Shown here piece after piece: positions 7,591 through 17,000 of a stretch of DNA of 19,238 bases. The notes under the pieces were generated by a model. The model did no database searches and was not told where the DNA came from. It saw only the letters and a program-made list of their open reading frames with translations. The stretch covers positions 1-19,238 of the forward strand of contig JAHHQM010000020.1 in the NCBI GenBank assembly GCA_020026395.1, written 5' to 3'. How positions within the stretch are numbered: the stretch's first letter is position 1; the number at the start of each line of letters is the position of its first letter. The translations under genes and the position numbers were made by a program. This DNA comes from Alistipes sp. (GTDB lineage: Bacteria; Bacteroidota; Bacteroidia; Bacteroidales; Rikenellaceae).

Positions 7591-8778
7591 TTAGTCCAAC
7601 TCGTTCACATTGGGAGTCTCATACGAATCGGCGGGAGTCATGGCCTCAACCTCGGCATCGGTCAGGAAATCATCGGCCTCAAATTCGAGATCCATAAAGT
7701 GGCTGATCGACAACTGATAGGTGGCGAAGTCATACGAACCGCCCGTGAAATCGCTGCGCTTCGAATAGATGCCGTAGATACCCGTGATGTTACCCACACG
7801 ACCATCCTTTACGACGGGTTTATCCGAGAAACGCGAATAACCGCTCGTACGAACCATGTATACACCCTTGTCCGAAGTGTACTGGGCATCCTCGTTGTAG
7901 GTGAAGCAAACCGATCCGAACAAGTTCACGCTGTGGTGGCTGTATGCCATACGATACCAAGCCTTGTTTACAATGGGACGGATGTCGGTGTAAATCCAGC
8001 TCGGATAGATCTGATCATACTGACCGTTCTTCAACGGAGCTTTCTGTACGCCGTCCTGATTTTTCACACCGGCATAGTGACACTTGATGCGCTCGAAACG
8101 GATCAGACGACCGAAGTCCTCGGGACATTTCAAAGCCTCCAGATAGTTCTCGGGCGTGATCACCTTGATGTCTTTGCCGACAACCAGCGTTGCAGGTTCA
8201 CCGGGGAAGACATGCGCCTTGATCTGCGCAGCCTGCTCGATGTTCGAGTTGGCGTAGAACTTGTGCTCGCCAACCGCGTTGTACGACTCCGAAGGGCCGT
8301 TACCGATGCTCAACATCATGCGGTAGTTACCGATGTAAAGACCTTTCAGTTTTACATAAACCCACTGCGAGGGGATCTCGGTGCGGGCTTCGTTGTAGAT
8401 CCCCATGTGGTAACGCAGGAAGTTGCCGTTCGTCAGACGAATCTCGATGGCACCACTCTCATCCTGCAGGAACAGCGACTTGAAGATATTGCCTTCGCGG
8501 TCGTTCGAGATGACCTTACCCTTGATATAAACATCGCGGTCGATCTGATAAGATTTGGTGTCACTCCAGCTGCCGTTGCTTCCGGTGTTGCTCAGACCGC
8601 CGAACTTATCCATGAAAAACTCCTTCTTCAGGTCGTTGATCGAGATCAGCTCGCAATCCTTGAAGTCGGAATCCGTCCAGATCTTTTCAGGCTCCACGGT
8701 ATCGAAATCATTGTAGCAGGACGTGAACAAGGCGGCTGCCACAATCATCAAAACGATTTGTATTTTTTTCATAGTCAT
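7591..8778 (-). CDS. DUF5689-like OB-fold lipoprotein
   Basis: This 395-residue exported lipoprotein is the last gene of the cluster. The signal peptide ends in a lipobox, LFTSC, with Cys21 followed by YNDFD; the acidic positions soon after Cys suggest outer-membrane and perhaps surface placement. Residues of about 45-185 look like the DUF5689 OB-fold region: VYIKGKVISNDREGNIFKS, then LFLQDESGAIEI and WVYVKLKGLYIGNYRMMLSIG are the typical strand pattern. The rest (about 190-395) is a second beta-rich region without recognised motifs. OB folds of this kind commonly bind nucleic acid or occur in extracellular nucleases; no catalytic residues are evident here. A second ATG two codons later (MKKIQIV) is an equally good start. 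Only 24 nt separate it from the TonB receptor gene, implying co-transcription and partnership. Confidence 0.82.
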   Translation of the reverse strand: MTMKKIQIVLMIVAAALFTSCYNDFDTVEPEKIWTDSDFKDCELISINDLKKEFFMDKFGGLSNTGSNGSWSDTKSYQIDRDVYIKGKVISNDREGNIFKSLFLQDESGAIEIRLTNGNFLRYHMGIYNEARTEIPSQWVYVKLKGLYIGNYRMMLSIGNGPSESYNAVGEHKFYANSNIEQAAQIKAHVFPGEPATLVVGKDIKVITPENYLEALKCPEDFGRLIRFERIKCHYAGVKNQDGVQKAPLKNGQYDQIYPSWIYTDIRPIVNKAWYRMAYSHHSVNLFGSVCFTYNEDAQYTSDKGVYMVRTSGYSRFSDKPVVKDGRVGNITGIYGIYSKRSDFTGGSYDFATYQLSISHFMDLEFEADDFLTDAEVEAMTPADSYETPNVNELD

Positions 8779-8802
8779 AATCTATTGATTCGGTTTCGTG
8801 AA

Positions 8803-11628
8803 TTAGAAACGGAAGTAAACATTCAGATAATAGCTCGTTCCCAACATGTAGAAATACTTCTCGGGGAAACGGTAGTAGTGCGTTACGGCGGGCTGACCGT
8901 TGTTCTGGGGCAGACGCCCCCTCTGCATACGCATCTGCTCGTAACCGCCCGTGCGAATATCCTGATCATTGAGGATGTTCTTCACCTCGAAGCTGAAACC
9001 GAGCGTATACTTACGCTGGATATACCAGTTCTTACCGACGCTTGCATTCATGACGGCATCCACACCCGAACGCTTCTGACGACGGATGTCGCGGATGGCC
9101 ATCAGGTCTTCGGCACCGGCATTGTTGTTCAGGTAGGACAACGCAGCCGACTTGGTGCGATAGAAGGGGTTCATCGACAGGTACAAACCGTCGTACATGT
9201 TGCAATCCAACGAAACGAACCAGTTGTGACGGCTGCGGAGGTTCAGACCGATGTTGGCAGCCAACTGGGGAGCGCTCTCCACGTTGTAGCCCTTCCAGAA
9301 CACCTTATCCTGAACCATCACCTCGGCGCGGTTATCGGCCAGACTGATGAAATCGGGATTCGACGTATAGGTATAGTTGCCCCAGCTCAGTGCACCGTTC
9401 AACGACAAGCCCTGATAGAGGGGAATCTCCAGACCCAGCTCCATACCGTAGTGACGCTTGTCGATGCCGCTCATGGCGAAGTTGACAAACGTGCTCTCCA
9501 CGTCGTTGTAGAACGAGATGACCTTCGAGAGATCCTGCATCTCGGTGTAGAATCCCGACAGGCGCATCTTCAGGAAGGGAAGATCCATGTTGTAGGTCAG
9601 CTCGGTGCCGTAGATCTTCTCGGCCTTCAGACCGGGAGTCACCTGATTACGCGTACGAGCCGAAACAAATGCCGAACGGAACGTCGGAGCATCCTGCATG
9701 GCCGTTGCACTTACCGACAACGAGTGTGCACGCGACAGTTGCAAGCCGAAACGCAACTTTGCACGATACGTGAAGTAATCGAGCAGCTCCGAATCGCCGT
9801 ACGAGTTGTTCATAAACAGACCCTTTCTCCAGCGACCCTCTCGCCACATGGCCGTGTAACCGGCCTGTGCACCGAGATCCATCGAGAAGATACCCCACTT
9901 GCCGCAGTACTGTGCCCAGGCATTCGTCTCGCGCAGGTGTGCGTAGTAGTCATACGAAATCTTGTCACCCTTCTCGGCAAAACGGGCGTGACCGTTGGCC
10001 ATATAGTAATCGGCATCGTTCTGGTAAGCCAGCACGCTCGAACCCATGTCGCGCAGGGCGAACTTGTCGATATCGTACCAGTAATCGCCACCCAGCAGAT
10101 CCTTCACCTCATCGTAGTACTCCGTGCGGTTCACACGCAGCTTGACACCACCCATCAGACGCGATCCGTTGCGGAACGTGTGGTTGATATTGGCCACGAA
10201 GTTGTAGTCCAACTGATCGGTGTGACGCTCCTCGACCATCACGTTCGACGGACGGCGGTTACCCGCATAACGTCCCTCCTCGGTCGTGGGGTCGGGCGTA
10301 TTGACGTAGTTCTCCTGATAGAAACGATCCCAATCCATGCGCCCCGTCCAGTTGCGGCGCGCCTGCTCGGCAGCCTCCAACCAGGTCATGTCGCCTTCGG
10401 GGGTCTCGCCCTGTGCCAGCTTGAAGAGGTAGTACGAGGGCAGGTTACGGTAGTAATCGGGACGCGGGTCGGCACCATCCTTCCACGTCAGTGCCGAGTA
10501 ACCGTTGTAACCGAAACGCAACGACGTGGCAGCCGACAAACGGGTACGGTCGGTGATGTCCCAGTTGTAGGTCAGCATCACGATCGGCTCGTGGGTATCG
10601 CGCACACGGGCGTTACGCATCTTGCCGTTGTGGTAACCGGCATTGGGGTTGTAGTAGTGGTCACCGAACAATTGGTAAGCCTCCTCTGTCGAAGCCTGCT
10701 GTGCGGCACGCTCGGCGGGAGCAGCCATCACCGTCAAGCCCAGATTGTGGTTGCGGTTGAAGCCCATACGCTTCTCCACCGACAGGAAGTAGGCATACGT
10801 ATTGTAGTAAACACCGTCGACATAGGAATTACCGCCCTGACGCGTCGAGAACGAGAAAGCATACGACAAACCGTTGTCCTGCTCACCCGAAGCATACGAC
10901 ACCATACCGCGGAAACGATACATCGAGTTGGCATTGACCAGGCTGAAACGCCATCCCTTACGCATCTGCGAGGCGCGGGCGTTGATATTGGTCATACCGC
11001 CGATGCCGCCCAGACCGAAATCCGACGAAGCCAGACCCGAAACCGTCTCCTGGTTACGCGTCGCGTCGTTCAGACCCGTCCACAACGACCAGGGGCCGAA
11101 GCCGGTCAAGGCATCGTTGAAGCGGATGCCGTTCAGGTAGATGTCCTGATACTGCGAGTCGTAACCACGCATGTTGAAACGCATCTCGCTGAATTTGTAC
11201 GAGGCGGTACGGCTGAAAAGGTCCTTCATCGAAGTCAGCGACGAGGGAACCGACTGCGTATCGGACTCCAAATCGGTGTCAAATTCGGCAAATACCGAAT
11301 CGTCCATCATGTTTTGTGCATCGGGTACCATCACGACCTGACGCAGATCCTTGATCAGCTGATCCACACGAACGACGATCGTCAGCGGCTCGAACTCGGG
11401 TGTCTCGAACAACACCTCATAGTCGCCTTTCTCAAGGTTCTTCACGATAAAGCGGCCGTTCTCGTCGGTCTGGGTGTGCAGACCCAACTTCTCGACGGTC
11501 ACCTTTACATTACCCAGAACCTCGCGACCCTCGCGGGAAACGACCTGCCCCTTGAAACCTCCGTTTTGGGCGAATGCGCTCAACGACAGGAGGCTAAGTA
11601 ACGATAGAAGTAAAATTTTAATCTTCAT
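8803..11628 (-). CDS. TonB-dependent outer-membrane receptor
   Basis: This 941-residue protein is an active-transport porin for substrates too large or scarce for simple diffusion. Residues 1-20 are a signal peptide (cleavage AFA-Q). Residues 24-100 form a CarboxypepD_reg-like domain (GQVVSREGREVLGNVKV, TDENGRFIVKNL). Residues of about 125-220 are the plug (FNMRGYDSQYQDIYLNGIRF, then GLGGIGGMTNI). The remainder is a 22-strand-type barrel rich in alternating aromatic residues, ending YYLNVYFRF with the terminal Phe expected for BAM insertion. No SusD-like gene is adjacent, so it is not a classic SusCD pair. Its neighbours are two nucleases and OB-fold lipoproteins, so I infer import of nucleotide or oligonucleotide products, or their phosphate. 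It lies 23 nt after the EEP enzyme gene. Confidence 0.93.
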   Translation of the reverse strand: MKIKILLLSLLSLLSLSAFAQNGGFKGQVVSREGREVLGNVKVTVEKLGLHTQTDENGRFIVKNLEKGDYEVLFETPEFEPLTIVVRVDQLIKDLRQVVMVPDAQNMMDDSVFAEFDTDLESDTQSVPSSLTSMKDLFSRTASYKFSEMRFNMRGYDSQYQDIYLNGIRFNDALTGFGPWSLWTGLNDATRNQETVSGLASSDFGLGGIGGMTNINARASQMRKGWRFSLVNANSMYRFRGMVSYASGEQDNGLSYAFSFSTRQGGNSYVDGVYYNTYAYFLSVEKRMGFNRNHNLGLTVMAAPAERAAQQASTEEAYQLFGDHYYNPNAGYHNGKMRNARVRDTHEPIVMLTYNWDITDRTRLSAATSLRFGYNGYSALTWKDGADPRPDYYRNLPSYYLFKLAQGETPEGDMTWLEAAEQARRNWTGRMDWDRFYQENYVNTPDPTTEEGRYAGNRRPSNVMVEERHTDQLDYNFVANINHTFRNGSRLMGGVKLRVNRTEYYDEVKDLLGGDYWYDIDKFALRDMGSSVLAYQNDADYYMANGHARFAEKGDKISYDYYAHLRETNAWAQYCGKWGIFSMDLGAQAGYTAMWREGRWRKGLFMNNSYGDSELLDYFTYRAKLRFGLQLSRAHSLSVSATAMQDAPTFRSAFVSARTRNQVTPGLKAEKIYGTELTYNMDLPFLKMRLSGFYTEMQDLSKVISFYNDVESTFVNFAMSGIDKRHYGMELGLEIPLYQGLSLNGALSWGNYTYTSNPDFISLADNRAEVMVQDKVFWKGYNVESAPQLAANIGLNLRSRHNWFVSLDCNMYDGLYLSMNPFYRTKSAALSYLNNNAGAEDLMAIRDIRRQKRSGVDAVMNASVGKNWYIQRKYTLGFSFEVKNILNDQDIRTGGYEQMRMQRGRLPQNNGQPAVTHYYRFPEKYFYMLGTSYYLNVYFRF

Positions 11629-11651
11629 ATACTATTTATTTAACGAATTGT

Positions 11652-12689
11652 CTATTTGCCGATGTAGATATACACGGGGAAGTGGTCGCTGAAACCGCCC
11701 TGGAAGTTGTCACCCACATACGTACGTTTGGGATACCCCTTGAACTGACCCTCTTTGTTGATCATGTAGGGCTGTTTGAAAATCGAGCCGTAGTAGTGTG
11801 CCTTGGGCGACGATTTCTTGATCTTCAGCTTTCCGGTCGAACCCGTAGCCAGATTTTCCGAGATGACGATGTTGTCGAACAGGTTCCACGCATCGCGGTA
11901 AGCCAGCGTACCGATGCCGTCGTTCAGCATCTCGACGAAGGGGTTGAAATAATCACCCTCGGAGAGCTTCTTGATGTTCCCCTTGCCGCCCAATACCTCG
12001 GCGACACTGCGGTCGGTAGCGTCATCGTTGAAGTCACCCATCATGACCACCTTGACGGCGGGATTTGCCTTGCGCACCGAGTCGGCGGCACGACGCATGA
12101 TGGCGGCGGCATGCTCACGCATACCCGACGACTGACCCTTACCGCCCAGACGCGAAGGCCAGTGGGCAACCATAAAGTAGAACGGCTCGCCGTCGATCTT
12201 ACCCCACATCGTCACCACGTCACGGGTACGGAAATTAGGCTTCGACTCCAGGTGATAAGGCAGCGTCGCGCTACCCTCCAACTTGAAGACATCGGGACGA
12301 TAGAAGAACGCCACGTCCACACCACGACGGTCGGGCGAATCGTAATGCACGATGTGATAGTTTGCAGGACGGAGTTTCGGCTGTGCGATCACATCTTCCA
12401 GCACGTTGCGGTTCTCGATCTCCGAGACACCGATCACCGCGGGATAGTTGCGGTCGATGGCGGCAATGTCGAACAACACCTTCTCGAGGTTCGCCATTTT
12501 CTTCTGGTACTTTGCCGAGTTCCATTTCTTGCCACCCTGAGGCGTGAACTCCTCATCGAAAATCTCCGGATCACGAATCGTGTCGAAGAGGTTCTCGAAA
12601 TTGTAGAACATCACCTTGTGATTCTGACGCTGCGCAAAGGCGCCCGCCAGCAAGGCGATGAACAATCCGCACATGAATAATCTTTTCAT
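11652..12689 (-). CDS. Secreted endonuclease/exonuclease/phosphatase-fold enzyme
   Basis: This 345-residue exported Mg-dependent phosphodiesterase has the EEP (DNase I-like) fold. Residues 1-19 form a signal peptide without a lipobox. Catalytic motifs appear in order: YNFENLFD (29-36, Asn30), VSEIEN (88-93, Glu90 metal ligand), SPDRRGVDVAFFYRP (118-132), HWPSR (176-180), GDFNDD (218-223, Asp219 and Asn221), DNIVIS (272-277) and SDHFPV (334-339, Asp335 and His336). All key residues are intact. The closest style is the extracellular nuclease group (YNFENLFD, SDHFPV) rather than AP endonuclease or sphingomyelinase, but family members also cleave other phosphodiesters. The gene is 19 nt after the NUC1 nuclease gene and 23 nt before the receptor, supporting a joint degradation-and-uptake role. 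Confidence 0.92.
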   Translation of the reverse strand: MKRLFMCGLFIALLAGAFAQRQNHKVMFYNFENLFDTIRDPEIFDEEFTPQGGKKWNSAKYQKKMANLEKVLFDIAAIDRNYPAVIGVSEIENRNVLEDVIAQPKLRPANYHIVHYDSPDRRGVDVAFFYRPDVFKLEGSATLPYHLESKPNFRTRDVVTMWGKIDGEPFYFMVAHWPSRLGGKGQSSGMREHAAAIMRRAADSVRKANPAVKVVMMGDFNDDATDRSVAEVLGGKGNIKKLSEGDYFNPFVEMLNDGIGTLAYRDAWNLFDNIVISENLATGSTGKLKIKKSSPKAHYYGSIFKQPYMINKEGQFKGYPKRTYVGDNFQGGFSDHFPVYIYIGK

Positions 12690-12708
12690 AGGTTATGTTG
12701 TTTAAATA

Positions 12709-13917
12709 TTAATGTATCTGCCAAGCCGACGGATTTTTCTGTGCCTTGACTTTTGAGGCAACCTCGTCGCTCAATTCGCGGAAGAATCTGAAACCCGTCC
12801 GTTTCTCAATCTCGGAGATGCTCACCGCATGCTCCTTCAACACCGCCGAGGTGTTCGCATAGCTCTTGTTCTCGAACCAGAAGCCGATGCCCTGCAATTC
12901 GTCGGCCGTACAATTGCGGACGGCCTTGCGCGTCGTACCCGATTTGGTACGCAGCAGCACCTTCCAGCAGTGCGACGGCACGGCAATCACGGTACCCTTG
13001 CGGTCGCGCATCGTGCGTCCGTCGGCGAAATAGGTACCCGTCACCACGAACAGCGTATCGCTGACGATGTTGGCACGCACCTTACCCTCGAGCGTTGCCC
13101 AGATGCCACCGTTGAAATCATAGTCCTGCGGCATCATGTTCGTGGCGTAGAAGGTCATCTCGTTGGTTGCGGTATTGTTGTAACGGTCGGCCGAGGCGAT
13201 CTGATGGCCGCGGACGTAACCCGTCTTGTAGGATTCGATGATATATTGTTGCTGCGATTCCGGGATTACGGGCATCTGATTGTTCGGATCGTAAGCCCAG
13301 CGGTCGGTACGATGTACGCTCGGCGACACATAGATATGGTGCAACGGATAAGCCACCCAATGCGACACATGGCGTTTCGTATCGTAGCAGATCGAATAAT
13401 TTCGGACACGGATCTCGGGTTTGGAAAGCTCCGTGAAGTAGGTTTTATAAACGTAATCGGGATTATCCGTCTTGGCGGGTTGTTCGCCCCACTCGCGGTT
13501 ATAGGCCGATTCGGCGGTGTAGGCCTCCTGCGTAAAACGGGCCTCGAAAATTTTAGAGTCCGTAAATTCCACACGAACCACCACCTGACGGGCTTCACCC
13601 GACTTATTCATGTCGAAATAAACGAACAGATCATCAGGCGCAACCCCCTCTTTTGCGAGTTGTTTTTCGCGCGGTGCAAACGAACACCAGTCGCCCTCGG
13701 ATTCGAGTGTGGCCTTGTAAGACAACCGGACAGGCGCTTCAATCTTCAGGCGATTGTTCTGCGTCGTACCACTGACCGTCTCTCTCAGGAAAGAGACCGA
13801 AACCCTATCCCAATATCCGTCAGTTTCTTCCTCATCGGAGCAGGACGTCAGAGCAGCCACCAGCAGTGACAGGAGTAACATCTTGAAATATAACCAGATA
13901 TATTTGGGTTGGAACAT
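12709..13917 (-). CDS. DNA/RNA non-specific endonuclease lipoprotein (NUC1 family)
   Basis: This 402-residue lipoprotein has a Serratia-nuclease-like beta-beta-alpha-metal domain. The signal peptide ends in LTSC (Cys26), followed by SDEEETD, the acidic stretch that directs Bacteroidetes lipoproteins to the cell surface. Residues of about 38-133 look like a BACON-type beta domain (GDWCSF, ending ARFTQEA). The nuclease spans about 150-385. RGHQIASADR (236-245) holds the general base His238. ATNMMPQDYDFNGGIW (258-273) holds the likely metal ligand Asn269, and E277 fits the conserved Glu of WATLE. The family motif DRGH is VRGH here, so the first Asp is absent. The enzyme should cut DNA and RNA without sequence preference. 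An alternative start 12 codons later (MLLLSLLV) would also keep the signal peptide. It follows the large lipoprotein by 125 nt that contain a hairpin. Confidence 0.9.
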   Translation of the reverse strand: MFQPKYIWLYFKMLLLSLLVAALTSCSDEEETDGYWDRVSVSFLRETVSGTTQNNRLKIEAPVRLSYKATLESEGDWCSFAPREKQLAKEGVAPDDLFVYFDMNKSGEARQVVVRVEFTDSKIFEARFTQEAYTAESAYNREWGEQPAKTDNPDYVYKTYFTELSKPEIRVRNYSICYDTKRHVSHWVAYPLHHIYVSPSVHRTDRWAYDPNNQMPVIPESQQQYIIESYKTGYVRGHQIASADRYNNTATNEMTFYATNMMPQDYDFNGGIWATLEGKVRANIVSDTLFVVTGTYFADGRTMRDRKGTVIAVPSHCWKVLLRTKSGTTRKAVRNCTADELQGIGFWFENKSYANTSAVLKEHAVSISEIEKRTGFRFFRELSDEVASKVKAQKNPSAWQIH

Positions 13918-13959
13918 GGATTAAATGTTTTTGGAAAAATTGTTTTTAAAAATAGCAAT

Positions 13960-14010
13960 CCATTCCCCCAAGCCCTGCCCCTCGTAAGAGGGGCGGGTTT
14001 AAGGGAATGG
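13960..14010. repeat. Long intercistronic hairpin between the large lipoprotein and NUC1 genes
   Basis: CCATTCCC (13960-13967) pairs with GGGAATGG (14003-14010). An inner stem GCCCCTC (13977-13983) pairs with GAGGGGC (13988-13994) around GTAA. Short CCC/GGG pairing in between leaves only small internal loops. On the coding (minus) strand no immediate U-tract follows; the first T-run is about 14 nt on. It may be a dispersed REP-like element, an RNA-processing or stabilising stem, or a leaky terminator that lowers expression of the downstream genes. Confidence 0.7.
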
Positions 14011-14042
14011 GCTGCTAAAAGATTAAATATCGTTCTTGGCGA

Positions 14043-17000
14043 TTATTCATAGGTTACGACCATCTTGGCAATACGAGCCTGACCCGACTTGCCCGAGGCG
14101 TTGTGTGCCATAACCTTCAATACGAGGTTCGAAGAAGCACCCGTCCAAACGGCATTGTCAGCCGAGAACGAACCCTCGGTGGGAGCCTCGAAATCGTTGC
14201 GGCCACCCGAATAGGTGAACTCGATCTTGGTGATCTTCGCACCCGAAATCGTCATCGTATTCTCGGCATACAGACGTACCGAAGTACCGTTTGCATAGTA
14301 CTTGGGCGCATTGTTACCGACACCCTGCTCGCATACGATGTGCAGGGGAGCGAACTGATCGAGCATCGTAACATCGAGGTCCGTGCCGCCGAGCGTTGCC
14401 ATATCGACAACGAGCGTCTTGCCCTGACCGGGCTGGGGTTCGGGCGTCGAACCACCCTCGAACTTGGCCTCTGCCGACTGCAAGGTCTTACCCTGTGCAT
14501 TCGAAACGGCCACGATGCAGGTAAACATCGTACCTACGGTCTTGTTGCTGCGCGTAATCACATGACCTGCGCCATTCAGAGCCTGAGCGTCCATCGGTCG
14601 CCCCAGCTGCTCAACGATCATATCGTAAACCGTCTCCAGCGGCATATCGCCTACCGAAGCCAGGATCTCTTTGATCTGTGCGGTCTCCTCGCAGACATAT
14701 TTACCGTTCTCGGCGTTCTTCGAAGTACACTCAACGGTGAACTGCAAAGCGTTCTCGGCGGTGTTGAACTTCGAGGTGATCTCTACAACGGGCTTGCCGG
14801 GTTCGGGAGTGGGCGTTCCGCCACCGATCTCCTTAACCTCTACGGCCAGCGTGTTGAAGAAGTCGCGGGTCTTACCCGATGCACCGATCGTGTAACCCTT
14901 AACCGATACCTTCTTGCCGTTCAAAGCCTGATCAACCACACCTGCAAGCGGATTTACCAGACTGCCCTTAACGGTCGTACCGTCGAGGATGATGTTGTAG
15001 TAGAAGCTGTCGGGGTATTTGGGGTTGGGCGTGATGTCCAACTGACCTTCATACTCGATGTAGGTGATCGTATAGTCCTTGCCGTGTGCGTAGCTCTCGA
15101 TCTGAGCGCCCGTCCACTTCTCGGCAGCGGGATAAGTGTAAGTGCCTTCCTTGACAAGCGTTACCGTAGCCTTGCTGACCTGGAACATGTCGTTGTAAGC
15201 ACCCGTCGTACCCTCGACCTTCACGGTGTCACCCACCTTGGCCTCGGTCGGCGTGTAAACATACAACTTTCCGGTCTTATCCTCGATCACGAAACCACGC
15301 TCGTGCTTACCGATGATCTGACCCTCGACGGCAACCTGCTGGTTCTGACCTGTGGCGATCACCTCGGCGATCGTCATGCTCTGACCGGGCTGGGGCTCGG
15401 GCGTCGAACCGCCTGCTTCCTTAACCTCTACGGCCATGGTGTTGAAGAAGTCGCGCGTCTTTCCGGCTGCACCGATCGTGTAACCCTTAACCGATACTTT
15501 CTTACCGTTCAAAGCCTGATCAACCACACCTGCAAGCGGATTTACCAGACTGCCCTTAACGGTCGTACCGTCGAGGATGATGTTGTAGTAGAAGCTGTCG
15601 GGGTATTTGGGGTTGGGCGTGATGTCCAACTGACCTTCATACTCGATGTAGGTGATCGTATAGTCCTTGCCGTGTGCGTAGCTCTCGATCTGAGCGCCCG
15701 TCCACTTCTCGGCAGCGGGATAAGTGTAAGTGCCTTCCTTGACAAGCGTTACCGTAGCCTTGCTGACCTGGAACATGTCGTTGTAAGCACCCGTCGTACC
15801 TTCAACCTTTACCGTGGCACCCACCTTGGCTTCGGTCGGCGTGTAAACATACAGCTTACCCGTCTTGTCCTCGATGATGAAACCACGCTCGTGCTTGGCA
15901 ATCAGCTGTGCCTCTACGGTTACCTGCTGGTTCTGACCTGCGGCAATCACTTCGGCGATCGTCATGCTCTGGCCGGGCTGGGGCTCGGGATCAACCGAAC
16001 CGCCGTCGAAGGTGATCTGCGGCCCTCCCTGACCCTCGGTCAAAACAATGTCATCAATTGCGAATACCGATGCCTCCAGAGCCTCGAACATGATCGTCAG
16101 TGTCTTGGTGCCTTCGGGCAGCGTGAAGTCGGCTGCGAACTGAGTCCAGTAAGGATCTACCGAATCATCTCCGGCGATTTTCTTATACTCGATCTTCGAC
16201 GAAAGAGCCGTACCGTTACCCAATACGATGGGGAACTTGGCCATGTCGAATGCATTGCTCTTCGAGTTGTAGTTGTAGTAGTTACCACCAAACGTCAGGC
16301 GGAAGTTGCGCTTACCTGCGGGCAGCTCGATACCCTTGATCGAGAACTGTGCGGGCAGCGAGCCGAAGAAGATCTTGTTGCGAGCCGAAGCGCCTTCGTA
16401 GTTACCGCTCAGCTTACCCGACTGGCGAGCCGACATCGACTTGCTCTCGTAGGTTACATTGGCAGCACCCGTACCCGTATGGTTGATCCACACATCGCTC
16501 TGATCCAGATACGGCCATTTGCCACCCTGTTGGGCAGCGTCAGCCTTATCGAAGTCGTTCTTGTAAACGGCATCACCGCTGGGCTGGGGTTCGGGCTCGG
16601 GATCAACCGAACCACCCTCGAAGGAGATCTCCTGACCACCCTGACCCTCGGTCAGCACCACGTCATCGATTGCAAATACCGATGCCTCCAAAGCCTCGAA
16701 TTTGATCGTCAGCGACGTCGTACCCTCGGGCAGCGTGAAGTCGGCTGCGAACTGAGTCCAATAGGGATCCGTCGAATCGTCTCCGGCGATCTTCTTGTAC
16801 TCGATCTTCGACGAAAGAGCCGTACCGTTACCCAATACGACGGGGAACTTGTTCACGTCGAACGTGTTGCTCTTCTCGTTGTAGTTATAGTAGTTACCAC
16901 CGAACGTCAGGCGGAAGTTACGCTTTCCGGCGGGCAGCTCGATACCCTCGATCTCGAAAGTTGCGGGCGTCGAACCGAAGAAGATCTTGTTGCGAGCCGA

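Noticed and set aside
7699..11601. Plus-strand open frame of 1300 codons opposite the TonB receptor and DUF5689-like genes
   Set aside because: It spans two well-supported minus-strand genes and their junction. Its translation shows no recognisable motif. The length results from rare use of codons that would create antisense stops.
11682..13869. Plus-strand open frames opposite the EEP and NUC1 nuclease genes
   Set aside because: The minus-strand proteins have complete catalytic motifs and signal peptides; the antisense translations have none.
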